Assembly (NCBI GenBank): GCA_963727045.1
Contig: CAVSES010000001.1
Location: 1,736,001 to 1,800,000 of the forward strand
Origin: Bog-1198 sp963727045
GTDB taxonomy: Bacteria > Pseudomonadota > Gammaproteobacteria > Steroidobacterales > Steroidobacteraceae
Direction: 5' to 3'
DNA: 64,000 nucleotides
Made by a program: the position numbers and the translations under genes. Below are positions 35,188 through 43,508 of this stretch, piece after piece. Position 1 is the stretch's first letter; each line of letters begins with the position of its first letter. The notes beneath the pieces are model-generated. The model was not told the DNA's origin, searched no databases, and worked only from the letters and a program-made list of their open reading frames with translations.

Positions 35188-36168
35188 TCACAACTCGAGC
35201 GGCGGTGCGAGGACTGCCGCCAGCTGATCCTCGAGCGCGCGGTAATGCTCCTCCCAGTAGCGTGGTTCGGCGAACCAGGGGAATGCCTGCGGAAAGGCGG
35301 GGTCATGCCAGCGGCGCGCAAGCCATGCCGAATAGTGAATCATGCGCAGCGCCCGCAGCGGCTCGATCAGCGCGATTTCGCCGCGGTCGAAGGGGAGAAA
35401 TTGCTCGTACCCGGTGAGCAAATCGCGCAATTCCGTGCGCATTTCCTGCTGGTTGCCGGCGAGCAGCATCCACAGATCCTGAATCGCGGGTCCGGTCAAA
35501 CAATCGTCGAGATCGACGAAATGCGGCCCTTGATCGGTCCAGAGGATGTTGCCGCGGTGGCAATCGCCGAGGATCCGCCCCATGACCGCGCCGCCCCACC
35601 CTTGCGCGCGCGCCTCGACCTCGTCCAGGAGCTCATCGGTAAGGTCGGCATATTTGGTCGAGAGATAATCGGGCATCCAATCGCCGTCGAGCACGAAGTC
35701 GCGCGACTTTCGGCCCAGTTCCTCCATCGAAAGTCGCGTTCGCTCGACAAAACGTGAGGCCCGGCCCACCGCATGGATGCGCCCCAAAAACCGGCCCACC
35801 CACTCGCGTTCGTCGCGGTTCCCAAGTTCCGGCCAGCGGCCGCCGCGGCGTGGGAAAATGGCATAGCGAAACCCGCGATGGACGTGCAGCGAAACGCCGT
35901 CGCGAAGCAAGGGTGCGACGACGGGAATCTCCTGCGCCGCCAATTCACCGGCAAAAGCGTGTTCTTCGCGGATCGCAGCGTCCGACCAGCGTCCCGGCCG
36001 ATAGAATTTCGCGACGAGCGGCTCGCCCTCCTCGATCCCGATTTGGTACACCCGATTCTCGTAGCTGTTGAGCGCCAGGACCCTGCCGTCGCAGCGATAC
36101 CCCACCGCCTCGATCGCGTCCAGTACGGTCTCGGGAGACAGCGCGGAATAAGGTGCATCGCTCAACAT
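35188..36168 (-). CDS. srkA: Stress response kinase A (YihE family)
   Basis: 326-residue aminoglycoside-phosphotransferase-fold Ser/Thr kinase that in E. coli counters stress-induced death. The ATP Lys appears in EGEPLVAKFYRPGRWS, the catalytic loop is ILGDCHRGNILW, and the metal Asp is in HFVDLDDCLTGP. The family C-terminal motifs ALRMIHYSAWLARRW and FPWFAEPRYWEEH are present. In many gammaproteobacteria srkA precedes dsbA; no dsbA is here. Confidence 0.93.
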   Translation of the reverse strand: MLSDAPYSALSPETVLDAIEAVGYRCDGRVLALNSYENRVYQIGIEEGEPLVAKFYRPGRWSDAAIREEHAFAGELAAQEIPVVAPLLRDGVSLHVHRGFRYAIFPRRGGRWPELGNRDEREWVGRFLGRIHAVGRASRFVERTRLSMEELGRKSRDFVLDGDWMPDYLSTKYADLTDELLDEVEARAQGWGGAVMGRILGDCHRGNILWTDQGPHFVDLDDCLTGPAIQDLWMLLAGNQQEMRTELRDLLTGYEQFLPFDRGEIALIEPLRALRMIHYSAWLARRWHDPAFPQAFPWFAEPRYWEEHYRALEDQLAAVLAPPLEL

Positions 36169-36232
36169 GCGCCGAATTCTACAGGTACGATGCGGTCACT
36201 CCTTTGGCGAATCACGCTGCTAGAATGCCGAC

Positions 36233-37696
36233 ATGCGATTTCCCCGACCCAAGTCCTTGAGCGGGCTGATGATGATCGGCTTCACGATCGTGGCCGCCCC
36301 GCTGCTTTTCGCCATCGTGAACGCGGCGGTGCAGATGACCACGCTCTCGACCCGCAGCGAGCAGCTGGTGCTTCACGGCGTTCGCGCGACCCGCAACAAT
36401 CAACGCATGTTCGAGGAGATCGGTGCGCTCGAGCGCACCGCCCGCCTGTACCAGATCATCGGCAGCGCAGATCTCCTCGATGTCTATGCACGCAATCAGG
36501 GGCGTCTCGGCGCCACGCTCGACGAGCTGCTCGCACTGCCGCTCGACTCGGAGACCCACAGCGATGCACAGGCGCTGCAGACCGAGGCGGAACGCCTGCA
36601 GACGGAATTGAAGCGCAGCGCGCCCAATTCGACGCGGATGGCGGATTTGATCAATGCATTTCCGCAGCTCGCCGAGACGGCTTCCAAGGTGTCGAACCGC
36701 GTGAGCTCGCAGATCGACCGCGAACTGGCCGCCTTGCAGCTGGCGACGCAGCGCGCGCAGCAGAATCTCTTCTGGGAGACGCTGCTTCTCGTGCCCTTGA
36801 CGCTGGCGGTGGTGGGCGTCTTCACCTATGTGTTCGGCAGGCCGATTCGGGCCATCGACCGTGCCATCAGCGAATTGGGGCGCGGCACTTTCTCCAGGCC
36901 GATCGCCATCCGCGGACCGGCCGACCTCGAGCGCCTCGCCGCCCAACTGGAATGGCTGCGCGGCCGGTTGCTGGACCTCGCGCAGGAAAAGAACCGATTT
37001 CTGCGACACATGTCGCATGAACTGAAGACGCCGCTGGCAAATATACGGGAGGGCACCGAACTCCTGATGGATGGCGCGGTCGGTGAGTTGCAAAGCGCTC
37101 AACGCGAAGTGACGGCGATCTTGCGCGAGAACGGCATGAAGCTGCAGCGGCTCATCGAAAACTTGTTGTCCTTCAGCGCCTGGCAGGCCAAGAGCGTCGG
37201 CCTCGAAATCACGGAATTCAAATTGCGGCCATTGATCAAGGGCGTTCTCGAGAATCAGCAGCTGACCCTGGTCGCACAGCGCGTGCGGCTCGATGTGCAC
37301 GTGGAAGATCTCACCCCCGTGGCCGATCGCGGCAAGGTGCGCCTGATCCTGGACAACCTGCTGTCGAACGCCATCAAGTTCACGCCGCGCGGGGGCACCA
37401 TTTCCATTCATGCCCGTGGCGAACGCGAACAACTCATCATGGATGTGATGGACAGCGGACCGGGGATTCCGCCCGACGAGCGCAACCGGATTTTCGAAGC
37501 TTTCTATCAGGGAAAGACGCCGCAGGGAGGACACGTCAAGGGAACGGGAATCGGCCTGTCGGTGGTGACGGAATTCGTCAACGCGCACGGCGGCAGCATC
37601 GAGATTCTCGAGGCCAAGACCGGGGGGGCGCACTTTCGCGTGCGGCTGCCGATGCGGCAGGCGGCAATACCCCGTGAAAAAGCTCATGCGGCATAA
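36233..37696 (+). CDS. glrK: Sensor histidine kinase GlrK/QseE-like
   Basis: 487 residues: membrane helix at about 12-32, a periplasmic helical domain to about 180, a second helix (TLLLVPLTLAVVGVFTYVF), HAMP, HisKA with RFLRHMSHELKTPLANIREG, and HATPase_c (NLLSNAIKFTP, DSGPGIPPDERNRIF, GTGIGLSVV). The MSHELKTPLA phosphorylation site and the neighbours (lipoprotein, then sigma-54 regulator) identify it as the GlrK/QseE kinase, which in enterics responds to envelope stress or host signals. The 3' end overlaps the lipoprotein gene by 23 bp. Confidence 0.9.
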   Translation: MRFPRPKSLSGLMMIGFTIVAAPLLFAIVNAAVQMTTLSTRSEQLVLHGVRATRNNQRMFEEIGALERTARLYQIIGSADLLDVYARNQGRLGATLDELLALPLDSETHSDAQALQTEAERLQTELKRSAPNSTRMADLINAFPQLAETASKVSNRVSSQIDRELAALQLATQRAQQNLFWETLLLVPLTLAVVGVFTYVFGRPIRAIDRAISELGRGTFSRPIAIRGPADLERLAAQLEWLRGRLLDLAQEKNRFLRHMSHELKTPLANIREGTELLMDGAVGELQSAQREVTAILRENGMKLQRLIENLLSFSAWQAKSVGLEITEFKLRPLIKGVLENQQLTLVAQRVRLDVHVEDLTPVADRGKVRLILDNLLSNAIKFTPRGGTISIHARGEREQLIMDVMDSGPGIPPDERNRIFEAFYQGKTPQGGHVKGTGIGLSVVTEFVNAHGGSIEILEAKTGGAHFRVRLPMRQAAIPREKAHAA

Positions 37697-38315
37697 TTGG
37701 TTGCGCTTTGCAGCCTGTGCGTGCGCCTTGGGCTTGCTCAGCGCCTGCGGCGCCGAGAGCCCCTTTGCGCGCCAGCGGCAGCCAGCTCCGGTTGCGCAGG
37801 ACAATGCGCCCCAAAACTTGAGCCCCATCGCCCCCCTTCTCGAGATGATGAGCAGCCTGCCGCAGGGCGATCCGGCCCGCCAGGCAGAGATGTTCCAGGC
37901 TGCCAAGGATGCCGCCGAGCTCACCCCGACCACCAGCAACCGCTTAAGATACGCACTGGCATTGGCGACCCCCGGATACAGCGGCACCGACCCCGTCGCA
38001 GCGCAGCGACAGTTGTCTGAACTGCTGGCGAGGCCCGAGACTCTGCTCCCAGTTGAACGATTATTGGCCCTGGTTGAGCTCAAAGAGGTCGAACAAAGGC
38101 TGATACTTCAGGCTGAAAACAAACGCATGCGCGACGATGCGCAGCGCGATGATTCACGCGACAAGCTGCAGGCGATCAACCGTCGCCTCGCGGCCGAATC
38201 GGACGAAAACGCGAGGTTGCGCAAGGCCTTGGATGAGGCTCGAGCCAAACTTGAGGCGATTACGCACATAGAGCGGTCCATCAACGATCGCGGACCAAGC
38301 GGATCGCACCCGTGA
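37674..38315 (+). CDS. QseG-like lipoprotein of the glrK-glrR operon
   Basis: 213 residues, start GTG at 37674 or ATG at 37686 (MRHNWLRF). Lipoprotein signal ALGLLSAC; then a helical body with a C-terminal coiled coil (QLSELLARPETLLPVERLLA, ENARLRKALDEARAKLEAI). It sits between kinase and regulator like E. coli qseG (yfhG), whose product is an outer-membrane lipoprotein that interacts with QseE. Sequence similarity to QseG is limited; position and coiled coil are the main support. Confidence 0.75.
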   Translation: MKKLMRHNWLRFAACACALGLLSACGAESPFARQRQPAPVAQDNAPQNLSPIAPLLEMMSSLPQGDPARQAEMFQAAKDAAELTPTTSNRLRYALALATPGYSGTDPVAAQRQLSELLARPETLLPVERLLALVELKEVEQRLILQAENKRMRDDAQRDDSRDKLQAINRRLAAESDENARLRKALDEARAKLEAITHIERSINDRGPSGSHP

Positions 38316-39751
38316 AAACCAAGGGAGAGGACCCATTGAACGCTTATTCGATCGCCGCCACCACACCCCTGTCATTCGGCCTGCAACCAAGCAGCACACG
38401 GGACGCCCAAGCCCCCCAAAAGCGCAAGGCGCGAATCCTGGTGGTGGACGATGATCCGGGGCTGCTGCGCCTCCTGACCATCCGGCTGCGCGCCGAAAAC
38501 TACGAGGTCGAGGCTGTGGAGAGCGCGGCCGCCGCACTCGCCGCCTGCGTGCGCTTCCGGCCGGATCTCGTGATCACGGACCTGCGCATGGACCAGATGG
38601 ACGGCATTGGGCTCCTCAAAGAGCTCCAGAGCCGATGGCCGGGCTTGAGGGTGATCATCCTGACCGCCCATGGCACGATTCCCGATGCCGTCCATGCCAC
38701 TCAAAGCGGCGCCTTCGGTTTTCTGACCAAGCCGGTCGACAAGCAGGACTTGCTCGATCACGTGCAAAAGGCCCTCAAGGTGTCGGGCTTTGCGCATGTG
38801 GACGAAGATTGGCGTTCCAGCATCATCACCCGCAATCAGCTGATGGAAGACAAGCTGGCGCAGGCCAACATGGTCGCCGGGACCGACGCGCGCGTGCTGC
38901 TCACGGGCGAGAGCGGCACGGGCAAGGAATTACTGGCGCGCGCCATTCACGAGGCGAGCCCGCGGCGCAACAAGCCGTTCGTCACCGTCAATTGCAGCGC
39001 CATGGCGGAGAATCTTCTCGAATCCGAGCTCTTCGGCCACGAAAAAGGCGCGTTCGAGGGCGCCACCCGGACGCAGAAAGGTCTCCTTGAAACGGCTGAC
39101 GGCGGCACGCTGCTGCTCGACGAAGTCGGCGATCTGCCGATGCGTTTGCAGGTGAAGCTGTTGCGCGTACTGCAGGAGAATCAGATCCGCCCGGTGGGGG
39201 CGGCCGATGCCGTGCCGATCAACGTACGCATCATTTCCGCGACGCATCGGGATTTGCACGAATTGATGGTCGGCGGCCAATTTCGCGAGGACCTGTACTA
39301 CCGGCTGAACGTCGTCCACATCGAGATGCCCTCTCTCGGCCGCCGCCGCGAGGACATCCCCCTCCTGGTCGCGCATTTTCTCGAACAAATCGCCAAGGAA
39401 AGCGGTCAGCGAAAGATCTACGCACCGGAGGCCGTGGAGCTCCTGGCCACCGCCGAATGGCCGGGCAACGTGCGACAGCTCTACAATGTCGTGCGCCAGA
39501 ACGTCGCGCTGTCCCACGGTGCGATCATCACCGCCGAACTGGTGCAGCAATCCTTGGGCGGCAACCCCACGCGACTGCCGTCATTCGACGAAGCGCGCGA
39601 TGAATTCACGCGAAACTACCTGTCGCAGATCCTGCAGATCACGGGCGGCAACGTCAGTCAGGCCGCCCGCCTGGCCAAACGCAATCGCACGGATTTCTAC
39701 AAGCTGCTCTCGCGGCATCAGCTGCTGCCCGACGATTTCAAGAGAAGCTGA
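38312..39751 (+). CDS. glrR: Sigma-54 response regulator GlrR/QseF-like with GAFEGA variant
   Basis: Receiver (RILVVDDDPGLLRLLTIRL, acceptor Asp in LVITDLRMDQMDG), AAA+ domain (Walker A GESGTGKELLARAIH, Walker B LLLDEVGDLP, arginine finger region FREDLYYRLNVVHIEMP), and a Fis-type HTH (NVSQAARLAKRNRTDFYKLL). The sigma-54 contact loop reads GAFEGA instead of GAFTGA. GTG at 38312 overlaps the lipoprotein stop (GTGA), giving 479 residues; a TTG at 38336 has a much better ribosome site (GGGAGAGG five bases upstream) and may be the real start. In enterics GlrR activates the glmY small RNA gene. Confidence 0.92.
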   Translation: MKTKGEDPLNAYSIAATTPLSFGLQPSSTRDAQAPQKRKARILVVDDDPGLLRLLTIRLRAENYEVEAVESAAAALAACVRFRPDLVITDLRMDQMDGIGLLKELQSRWPGLRVIILTAHGTIPDAVHATQSGAFGFLTKPVDKQDLLDHVQKALKVSGFAHVDEDWRSSIITRNQLMEDKLAQANMVAGTDARVLLTGESGTGKELLARAIHEASPRRNKPFVTVNCSAMAENLLESELFGHEKGAFEGATRTQKGLLETADGGTLLLDEVGDLPMRLQVKLLRVLQENQIRPVGAADAVPINVRIISATHRDLHELMVGGQFREDLYYRLNVVHIEMPSLGRRREDIPLLVAHFLEQIAKESGQRKIYAPEAVELLATAEWPGNVRQLYNVVRQNVALSHGAIITAELVQQSLGGNPTRLPSFDEARDEFTRNYLSQILQITGGNVSQAARLAKRNRTDFYKLLSRHQLLPDDFKRS

Positions 39752-39780
39752 CGCCGGCACGGACGCGCCGGCTCTTTGGA

Positions 39781-40947
39781 TCAAGCGTAGAACGCGGCGA
39801 TCGCCGCCACGACGTGCGCCAACTGCGCCTCGGTCAATTCCGGGTAGATCGGCAGCGCCAGGGTTTCCCCGGCAGCCTGTTCGGAATGAGGAAAATCTCC
39901 GGCCCCATGATTCAAGTACGCGAAACATTTTTGCAGGTGCAGCGGCACCGGATAGTAAATTTCGCTGCCGATGCCGCGCTCGGTGAGCCGTGCCCTCAGG
40001 GCGTCGCGGTGCTCGGCACGAACGACGTATTGGTTGAAGATATGGCGATAACCCGCGATGACCGGCGGCGTGCGGAGCTTCAGGCCGAGTCCGGCCTTGG
40101 CGAAGGCCGCGTCGTAGTACGCGGCGTTGCGCTGTCTCCCTTCGGTCCAGCCATCCAGGTACTTCAGTTTCACCCGCAGCACGGCGGCCTGCAGCTCGTC
40201 GATGCGAAAATTGCCGCCGATGACCGCATGGTAGTACTTCGGTTTCCCCCCGTGCACGCGCAGCACCCGCATGCTCTCGGCCAACTCCGCGTCGTTGGTC
40301 GTGCAGAGCCCCGCATCGCCGAATGCACCCAAATTCTTGCTCGGAAAAAACGAAAAGCAGCCAATGTCGCCGATCGTGCCCGCTCGCCGGCCGTCCTTGT
40401 ACTCCGTGCCGATGGCCTGCGCAGCGTCCTCGATGACCTTGAGGTCATGCCGGCGCGCGATCGCCATCAGCGGATCCATGTCCGCGGACTGGCCGTACAG
40501 ATGCACCGGCACCATGGCCCTCACTCTGCCGCCGGTGGCGCGGTTGATGAGATGCTCACCCTTGGCCGCACAGTGGCCGTCGATGAAGGCTTGCACCGCG
40601 GCAGGCGAGATATTGAACGTGGCGGGATCGATGTCGCAGAACACCGGGCGCGCGCCGGTGCGCGCAATCGTTCCGGCCGTTGCAAAAAAGGTAAAAGGAG
40701 TGGTGATCACCTCGTCCCCGGCCCCTATGCCGAGGGCCATCAACGCGAGCAGCAGCGCATCGGTGCCGGATGACACCCCGATACCATGCGACGCGGCACA
40801 GTAGCGCGCAAGTTCCTCCTCCAAAGCTTGAACTTGTTGGCCCAAGATGAAGTGCTGGCTGGCGCACACCTGGTCGATGACCGGCATCACCTCGTCGCGA
40901 ATTTGGGCGAATTGGGCCTTAAGATCGAGTAATGGAACCTTGGTCAT
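39781..40947 (-). CDS. DegT/DnrJ/EryC1/StrS sugar aminotransferase
   Basis: 388-residue PLP enzyme placing an amino group on a nucleotide-linked keto-sugar. Start ATG at 40947 gives the usual VPLLDLKAQFAQIRDEV. Family landmarks: GVSSGTDALLLALMALGIG, TPFTFFATAGTI, VIEDAAQAIGTEYKDG, and the PLP lysine in CFSFFPSKNLGAFGDAG, followed by RIDELQAAVL. It probably makes an amino sugar for surface polysaccharide or O-antigen; it is divergent from wcaJ, supporting that role. Confidence 0.93.
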   Translation of the reverse strand: MTKVPLLDLKAQFAQIRDEVMPVIDQVCASQHFILGQQVQALEEELARYCAASHGIGVSSGTDALLLALMALGIGAGDEVITTPFTFFATAGTIARTGARPVFCDIDPATFNISPAAVQAFIDGHCAAKGEHLINRATGGRVRAMVPVHLYGQSADMDPLMAIARRHDLKVIEDAAQAIGTEYKDGRRAGTIGDIGCFSFFPSKNLGAFGDAGLCTTNDAELAESMRVLRVHGGKPKYYHAVIGGNFRIDELQAAVLRVKLKYLDGWTEGRQRNAAYYDAAFAKAGLGLKLRTPPVIAGYRHIFNQYVVRAEHRDALRARLTERGIGSEIYYPVPLHLQKCFAYLNHGAGDFPHSEQAAGETLALPIYPELTEAQLAHVVAAIAAFYA

Positions 40948-41128
40948 AGACTCGTAGAATACCATTAGCCTGCGGCGAACCATCGTTTCCCGGGTCGGTT
41001 CGATTTAACTTTTGATGGAATAGATCACGCATTGCACCCCGGATTTGACCGATAATGAGGATGGATTTTGTGGCAGTTCTACCACGCGCGAGCATCGCCG
41101 ACGACGCCTGTGGCTCGATGGATGACCG

Positions 41129-42532
41129 ATGACCCAGCCGCTTCTATTCAAACAGAGCTTCGCGATTGCGATATTGGCGGGCCTGCAGGCCGTGATGCCG
41201 GCTGTCGTCGCCGTGGCCTCGCTGTACGTGACCATCGTTCTGTTCGGGATCCCGTTCGATCGGTCCTCCGAAGCCATCATCATCGTCGCGGTGCTGTGCT
41301 TGATCCTGGTGCAGGCGCCGCGCGAGGTCACCACGCAGCTCACCTCCGCACGCATCTCGTCCGTCGTGGACGTGATTTTCCGCTGGCTGCTGCTGCTCGC
41401 GGTCATGCTGGCGATCGGCTACGTCACGAAGTCGCTCACCGATTATCCGCGCCGGATATTCATGACCTGGGCGGTGGTCACGCCGGTGGCACTCATCTTC
41501 TCGACGCTCGCGATGCAGGAAGTCATGCACCACTTCTTGATGAACGCGTTCGACAACCGCAGCGCCATCTTTGCCGGCTATAACAACAGCAGCCTCGAGC
41601 TCGCGCGGCGCCTGAAGAACAATCCGGCGATGCGCCTGCAAGTGGCCGGATTTTTCGATGACCGCAGCAGCGACCGGCTGGGCATGGAGTCCGACGCCAA
41701 GCTCATCGGGAGCCTCAGCGACCTCTCGAACTACGTGAAGGAACACAGCACGGACGTCATCTTCATCGCGCTGCCGATCCGGCACGTCAAGCGTGTCATG
41801 AACCTTCTCGATGATCTGCGCGACACCACGGCGTCGATTTACTACGTGCCCGATGTGTTCGTGTTCGACCTCATTCAGGCGCGTTCCGGCGAGATCCACG
41901 GCATTCCCGTGGTTGCCATGTGTGAAACGCCGTTTTATGGATACCGGGGCGTCACGAAACGGCTGACCGATATTGTGCTGTCGGTCGTCATCCTGCTGTT
42001 GTTCCTGCCTCTGCTGCTGCTGGTCGCAGTGATGGTCAAGCTCTCCTCACCCGGGCCCATCATTTTCAAACAGCGCCGCTATGGCCTCGATGGACGTGAG
42101 ATCGCGGTTTACAAGTTCAGGACCATGATCGTGACCGAAGACGGCGCGCAGATCCAGCAAGCGTCCAAGACCGACAGCCGCATCACCCGCATCGGCAGCA
42201 TTCTCAGACGCACCTCGCTCGATGAGCTGCCGCAACTCATCAATGTCCTGCAGGGCCGTATGAGCCTCGTGGGGCCCCGCCCCCACGCCGTGGCCCACAA
42301 TGAGGAATACCGCAAACTCATCAAAGGCTACATGGTGCGGCACAAGGTGCTGCCCGGCATCACGGGCCTCGCGCAAGTCAACGGTTGCCGCGGCGAGACT
42401 TCGCAGCTCGAGGAGATGGAGGCGCGCGTCAATTACGACCTCGACTACCTCAGGCGTTGGTCTCCCATGCTGGACCTCAAAATCATCCTGCTGACCGCAG
42501 TCAGAGTCTTTCGCGACGACAAGGCTTACTGA
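41129..42532 (+). CDS. wcaJ: Undecaprenyl-phosphate sugar-1-phosphate transferase (WcaJ-type)
   Basis: 467 residues. Four N-terminal membrane helices, a CoA-binding-like cytosolic domain (RSAIFAGYNNSSLELARRL, DVIFIALPIRHVKRVM), a re-entrant fifth helix (IVLSVVILLLFLPLLLLVAV) and the catalytic PHPT domain (SSPGPIIFKQRRYGLDGREI, VYKFRTM, RTSLDELPQLINVLQGRMSL, VGPRPHAVAHNEEY, KVLPGITGLAQVNGCRGET). It starts polysaccharide repeat-unit assembly by moving hexose-1-phosphate, typically glucose, to undecaprenyl phosphate. No other glycosyltransferase is adjacent, so it serves a locus elsewhere. Confidence 0.93.
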   Translation: MTQPLLFKQSFAIAILAGLQAVMPAVVAVASLYVTIVLFGIPFDRSSEAIIIVAVLCLILVQAPREVTTQLTSARISSVVDVIFRWLLLLAVMLAIGYVTKSLTDYPRRIFMTWAVVTPVALIFSTLAMQEVMHHFLMNAFDNRSAIFAGYNNSSLELARRLKNNPAMRLQVAGFFDDRSSDRLGMESDAKLIGSLSDLSNYVKEHSTDVIFIALPIRHVKRVMNLLDDLRDTTASIYYVPDVFVFDLIQARSGEIHGIPVVAMCETPFYGYRGVTKRLTDIVLSVVILLLFLPLLLLVAVMVKLSSPGPIIFKQRRYGLDGREIAVYKFRTMIVTEDGAQIQQASKTDSRITRIGSILRRTSLDELPQLINVLQGRMSLVGPRPHAVAHNEEYRKLIKGYMVRHKVLPGITGLAQVNGCRGETSQLEEMEARVNYDLDYLRRWSPMLDLKIILLTAVRVFRDDKAY

Positions 42533-43221
42533 ACAAGATCCGCAGCGGCCACGCCCAATCCCGCCGTCACGAACTCCTGGTGGAAGAGATATCGTCCCTG
42601 CATGGGCATTGCGGTGCGCATGGAGATGGCAATGCGCCGGTTGGCGTGGACCCGGAACACCCCGTCCGAGGCGCTCCACGGCGCCTCGACTCGTACATCC
42701 CGAAAATCCAAGCGTTCGTGCGTCACCGGATACTGGCATTTGTAGAACGCTTCCTTGGCCGAAAACAGCAATGCGACTGCGCGGGCCTGCTGTGAAGCGG
42801 GCAGAGAGCGAATCCAGTCAATCTCCATCGGAAGACAGACGCTCGGCCAAATCTCGACCTTGACGTCCCCGACGACCTCGCTATCCAGCCCCAGGGCGCC
42901 GACCGACCCTCGCTCGGCGGCCACCGCGGCGCAAAATCCCGCGGTGTGGGTAATGCTGCCGACCATGGAGGCGGGCCAGATCGGCTGCCGGTCACCGGCG
43001 ACCTCGACCGCGAAATCCACGATGCCGAATTCGGCCAATGCACGCCGGGCGCAGAGTCGCCCCGCCGCAAACTCCTGGGCGCGCTTCGGCACCGCCCGGC
43101 CGAGATGCCGGGCTTCTGCGGGCAACAGCAGCTCGGGATTGCCGGCTTCGCGCAGCTCTGCCGCGACCGCGCCGGATGGGAACAATCCGCTCAAGGCTGG
43201 CGACAACCCAGCGCAATTCAT
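42526..43221 (-). CDS. 4'-phosphopantetheinyl transferase (EntD/Sfp superfamily)
   Basis: Transfers phosphopantetheine from CoA to carrier-protein serines in fatty-acid, polyketide or peptide synthesis. 231 residues from the ATG at 43221; an in-frame ATG at 43326 would add 35 residues with no visible signal or ribosome site. Magnesium and substrate motifs: GLDSEVVGDVKVEIWP (the GxDxE motif) and LLFSAKEAFYKCQYP, with the EntD-like SITHTAGFCAAVAA. The 3' end overlaps wcaJ by 7 bp (convergent). The client pathway is not in the window. Confidence 0.88.
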   Translation of the reverse strand: MNCAGLSPALSGLFPSGAVAAELREAGNPELLLPAEARHLGRAVPKRAQEFAAGRLCARRALAEFGIVDFAVEVAGDRQPIWPASMVGSITHTAGFCAAVAAERGSVGALGLDSEVVGDVKVEIWPSVCLPMEIDWIRSLPASQQARAVALLFSAKEAFYKCQYPVTHERLDFRDVRVEAPWSASDGVFRVHANRRIAISMRTAMPMQGRYLFHQEFVTAGLGVAAADLVQ

Positions 43222-43508
43222 GTGCGACGATCCATCCGCCCAAGTCTGGCAGAATCGCTCGCGCTCACCACTGAAGCGTCGCGGACGGTTCGCGCTTTCG
43301 CTAGCGTGAGCTATTAGATTATTCATTTAAGCTATTGTGTTATAAATATTTTATTTGTCCATAACTGCACCATGACTTCAGTTCCAAAACGATGCTCGGC
43401 GCCTCAAGAGGAGGTGCGAATGCTCCGGGTCGACACTCCACAGCCCGATGGAAACTGTGCGCGTCATCAACTACTTTCGCCCCCCATGGGCTCATTCTCA
43501 ACATAATC

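Noticed and set aside
36205..36232. Possible sigma-54 promoter before glrK (GGCGAATCACGCTGC)
   Set aside because: GG and GC are 11 bp apart rather than the required 10, and the flanking bases do not match.
43353..43376. Pho-box-like sequence before the Na/Pi cotransporter (TTGTCCATAACTGCACC)
   Set aside because: The two half-repeats match poorly and the 11-bp period is not clean, unlike the good box at 12220.
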